Part shown: positions 62,730 to 64,000 of the stretch, one piece after another
Layout of the letters: every line of letters starts with the position of its first letter
Numbering within the stretch: position 1 is the stretch's first letter
Source of the DNA: Achromobacter pestifer
Lineage (GTDB): Bacteria > Pseudomonadota > Gammaproteobacteria > Burkholderiales > Burkholderiaceae_B
Direction of reading: 5' to 3'
DNA: 64,000 bases
Assembly: GCF_013267355.1 (NCBI RefSeq)
Contig: NZ_CP053985.1
Coordinates: 3,720,001-3,784,000, forward strand
Made by a program: the position numbers and the translations under genes
The notes under the pieces: model-generated
Seen by the model: only the letters and a program-made list of their open reading frames with translations
Database searches by the model: none
What the model was told of the DNA's origin: nothing

Positions 62730-63999
62730 TCAGTGCAGTTTGACCCGCGGGCGCGTGCGCCGCATGAGCAGGCGGGCCAGGGCAAGGGAGGCGGTACGAG
62801 AGATGCCTAGCACCGCTTTGTGGTGCATCAGGTGCAGGCTCATGTACATCAGGCGTGCCAGTGTACCGCTTACGAACAGCCCCCGTCCGGCGAGCTTGCC
62901 CATCAGGCTGCCGACGCCGGCGTCCTGGCCCAGCGACACCAGCGAGCCGTGGTCCTCGTAAACGTAGGGCGCGGTGGGCTCGGGCGCGTGGCGCAGGCGC
63001 GCGGTGAGCTTCTTGGCCAGATAGTCGGCTTCCTGGTGTGCGGCCTGGGCGCGGGCCGGCACGCTGCGGCCGTCGCGCCACGGCGCCGCGCAGCAGTCGC
63101 CCAGCGCCAGGATGTGCGGATCGGCGGTTTCCAGCCGTTCGTTGACTTCCAGTTGGCCCACCTTGTTCAGCGGCAGGTCCAGGTCGGCCAGCAGGGCCGG
63201 GCCCTGGATGCCCGCCGCCCACATGCAGAGCTGGGCGGGGAATTCACGTCCGTCGGCCGTCCTGACGCTGTCGGCGGTGACTTCCGAGACCCGGCAGGAC
63301 GTTTCCACCCGTATGCCCATCTCGGTCAGCCGCTTGGTGGCCGCCACCGAGATCTTCTCGGGCAGGGCCGACAGGATGCGCGGCGCGCCCTCGACCAGGG
63401 TGATGGCCAGGTCGCGTTCGGCGCGGAAGTTGGGCAGGCCGTAGGCGCTGACCACGTGGCTGGCCTCGACCAGTTCCACGGCCAATTCGACGCCGGTGGC
63501 GCCGCCGCCCACGATCACCAGATCCAGGCGGGCCGAGGGATTGCGCACCTTGGCCTGGTCCACCAGGGCCATGGCCTTGAGCATGGTCAGCCGGAATTGC
63601 TCTGCGTTTTCGGTGGAGTCCAGCGTGACCGCGTGCTCGGCCGCGCCCGGCGTATTGAAGAAATTGGAGGTGCTGCCCAGGGCCAGCACCAGGGTGTCGT
63701 AGGCCAGTTCGCGGCGCGGCAGGACTTCCTGGCCCTGCGCGTCGCTCACCGCGCCCACCGTGATCCGGCGCTGCTCGCGGTCGACCTGTTCCAGGCGGCC
63801 CTGCGCGAACGAAAACCCGTTCATGTGGGCCAGCATCAGGTAGGACAGGCCTTCCTGGTGGATGTCCAGCGTGCCCGCGGCCGCTTCGTGCAGCGAGGGC
63901 TTCCAGATATGGAAGGGGCGGCTGTCGACCAGCGTGATGTGCTGCCGGCCATGCAGGCGGCCCAGCTTGGCGGCCAATTCCAGGCCGCCGGCGCCGCCG
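62730..63999 (-). CDS. Type II NADH dehydrogenase-like FAD oxidoreductase (partial)
   Basis: At least 423 residues; the start lies beyond the right edge. The visible N-terminal part is GGAGGLELAAKLGRL, the FAD-binding Rossmann loop. A second dinucleotide-binding site is LDLVIVGGGATGVELAVELV. ADPHILALGDCCAAPW is the FAD C-terminal signature. The C-terminal amphipathic region (LARLMYMSLHLMHHKAVLG) matches NDH-2 enzymes that sit on the inner membrane and pass electrons from NADH to quinone without pumping. The final basic tail RRTRPRVKLH ends six bases before pyrF. Confidence 0.88.
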   Translation of the reverse strand, partial: GGAGGLELAAKLGRLHGRQHITLVDSRPFHIWKPSLHEAAAGTLDIHQEGLSYLMLAHMNGFSFAQGRLEQVDREQRRITVGAVSDAQGQEVLPRRELAYDTLVLALGSTSNFFNTPGAAEHAVTLDSTENAEQFRLTMLKAMALVDQAKVRNPSARLDLVIVGGGATGVELAVELVEASHVVSAYGLPNFRAERDLAITLVEGAPRILSALPEKISVAATKRLTEMGIRVETSCRVSEVTADSVRTADGREFPAQLCMWAAGIQGPALLADLDLPLNKVGQLEVNERLETADPHILALGDCCAAPWRDGRSVPARAQAAHQEADYLAKKLTARLRHAPEPTAPYVYEDHGSLVSLGQDAGVGSLMGKLAGRGLFVSGTLARLMYMSLHLMHHKAVLGISRTASLALARLLMRRTRPRVKLH

Positions 64000-64000
64000 C

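Overview
The window looks like chromosomal DNA of a high-GC betaproteobacterium of the Alcaligenaceae, most like Achromobacter or Bordetella. The evidence is the proline/alanine-rich FtsY, the RibB with a degenerate GTP-cyclohydrolase half, the block lolB-ispE-tRNA-Gln-prs-rplY-pth-ychF, and rsmD-coaD-ferredoxin next to ftsY. Genus assignment is inference from gene order and protein recognition, not from a search.

Layout. 1-1.8 kb: the 3' end of an LTA-synthase-type sulfatase, an intergenic stretch with a 33-bp inverted repeat and a 34-bp perfect palindrome, then a PlsC-type acyltransferase. 1.75-8.5 kb: homogentisate catabolism (hmgA, fahA), a divergent LysR regulator, and a second minus-strand group coding for a metallo-beta-lactamase-fold protein, an aromatic flavoprotein hydroxylase and a 64-residue partner (MhaAB-like, 3-hydroxyphenylacetate to homogentisate). 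8.7-17.6 kb: housekeeping genes mutM, TPR protein, lolB, ispE, tRNA-Gln, prs, rplY, pth, CPBP protease and ychF. 17.5-20.05 kb: the remnant of an integrative island lodged in the 3' end of ychF. An 11-bp direct repeat flanks it, its integrase is truncated, it keeps an STY4528-type replication-protein gene, and a probable ychF terminator lies on its far side. 20.2-24.3 kb: an IS630-type fragment, a membrane/coiled-coil protein of unknown function, and a 935-residue protein that joins a GH19 muramidase/chitinase, a papain-like protease and an alpha/beta-hydrolase. 24.4-32.4 kb: SH3-like protein, TauE permease, a small Sec-exported protein, an unknown 275-residue protein and a MacAB-TolC-type exporter operon.

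32.4-43.7 kb: marR-MFS operon with its operator, AsmA and a lone MOSC N-terminal domain, benE-ferredoxin-coaD-rsmD, ftsY (its start codon overlaps that of rsmD) and a CYTH/CHAD protein. 44-51.9 kb: a 2620-residue autotransporter with long tandem repeats. 51.9-57.2 kb: phosphonate-type ABC importer phnD-phnC-phnE1-phnE2 with an IclR regulator and a HAD phosphatase. No C-P lyase genes are present. 57.4-61.9 kb: ribB(X)-ribH-nusB-thiL-pgpA-pncC, a cofactor/transcription operon with overlapping genes. The window ends with pyrF and a type II NADH dehydrogenase-like gene cut by the right edge.

The most interesting material is the triple-hydrolase protein beside the island, the exporter operon with two unrecognised proteins upstream, and several RNA- or DNA-level devices: a hairpin over a Shine-Dalgarno, a tRNA promoter inside ispE, and overlapping divergent start codons.
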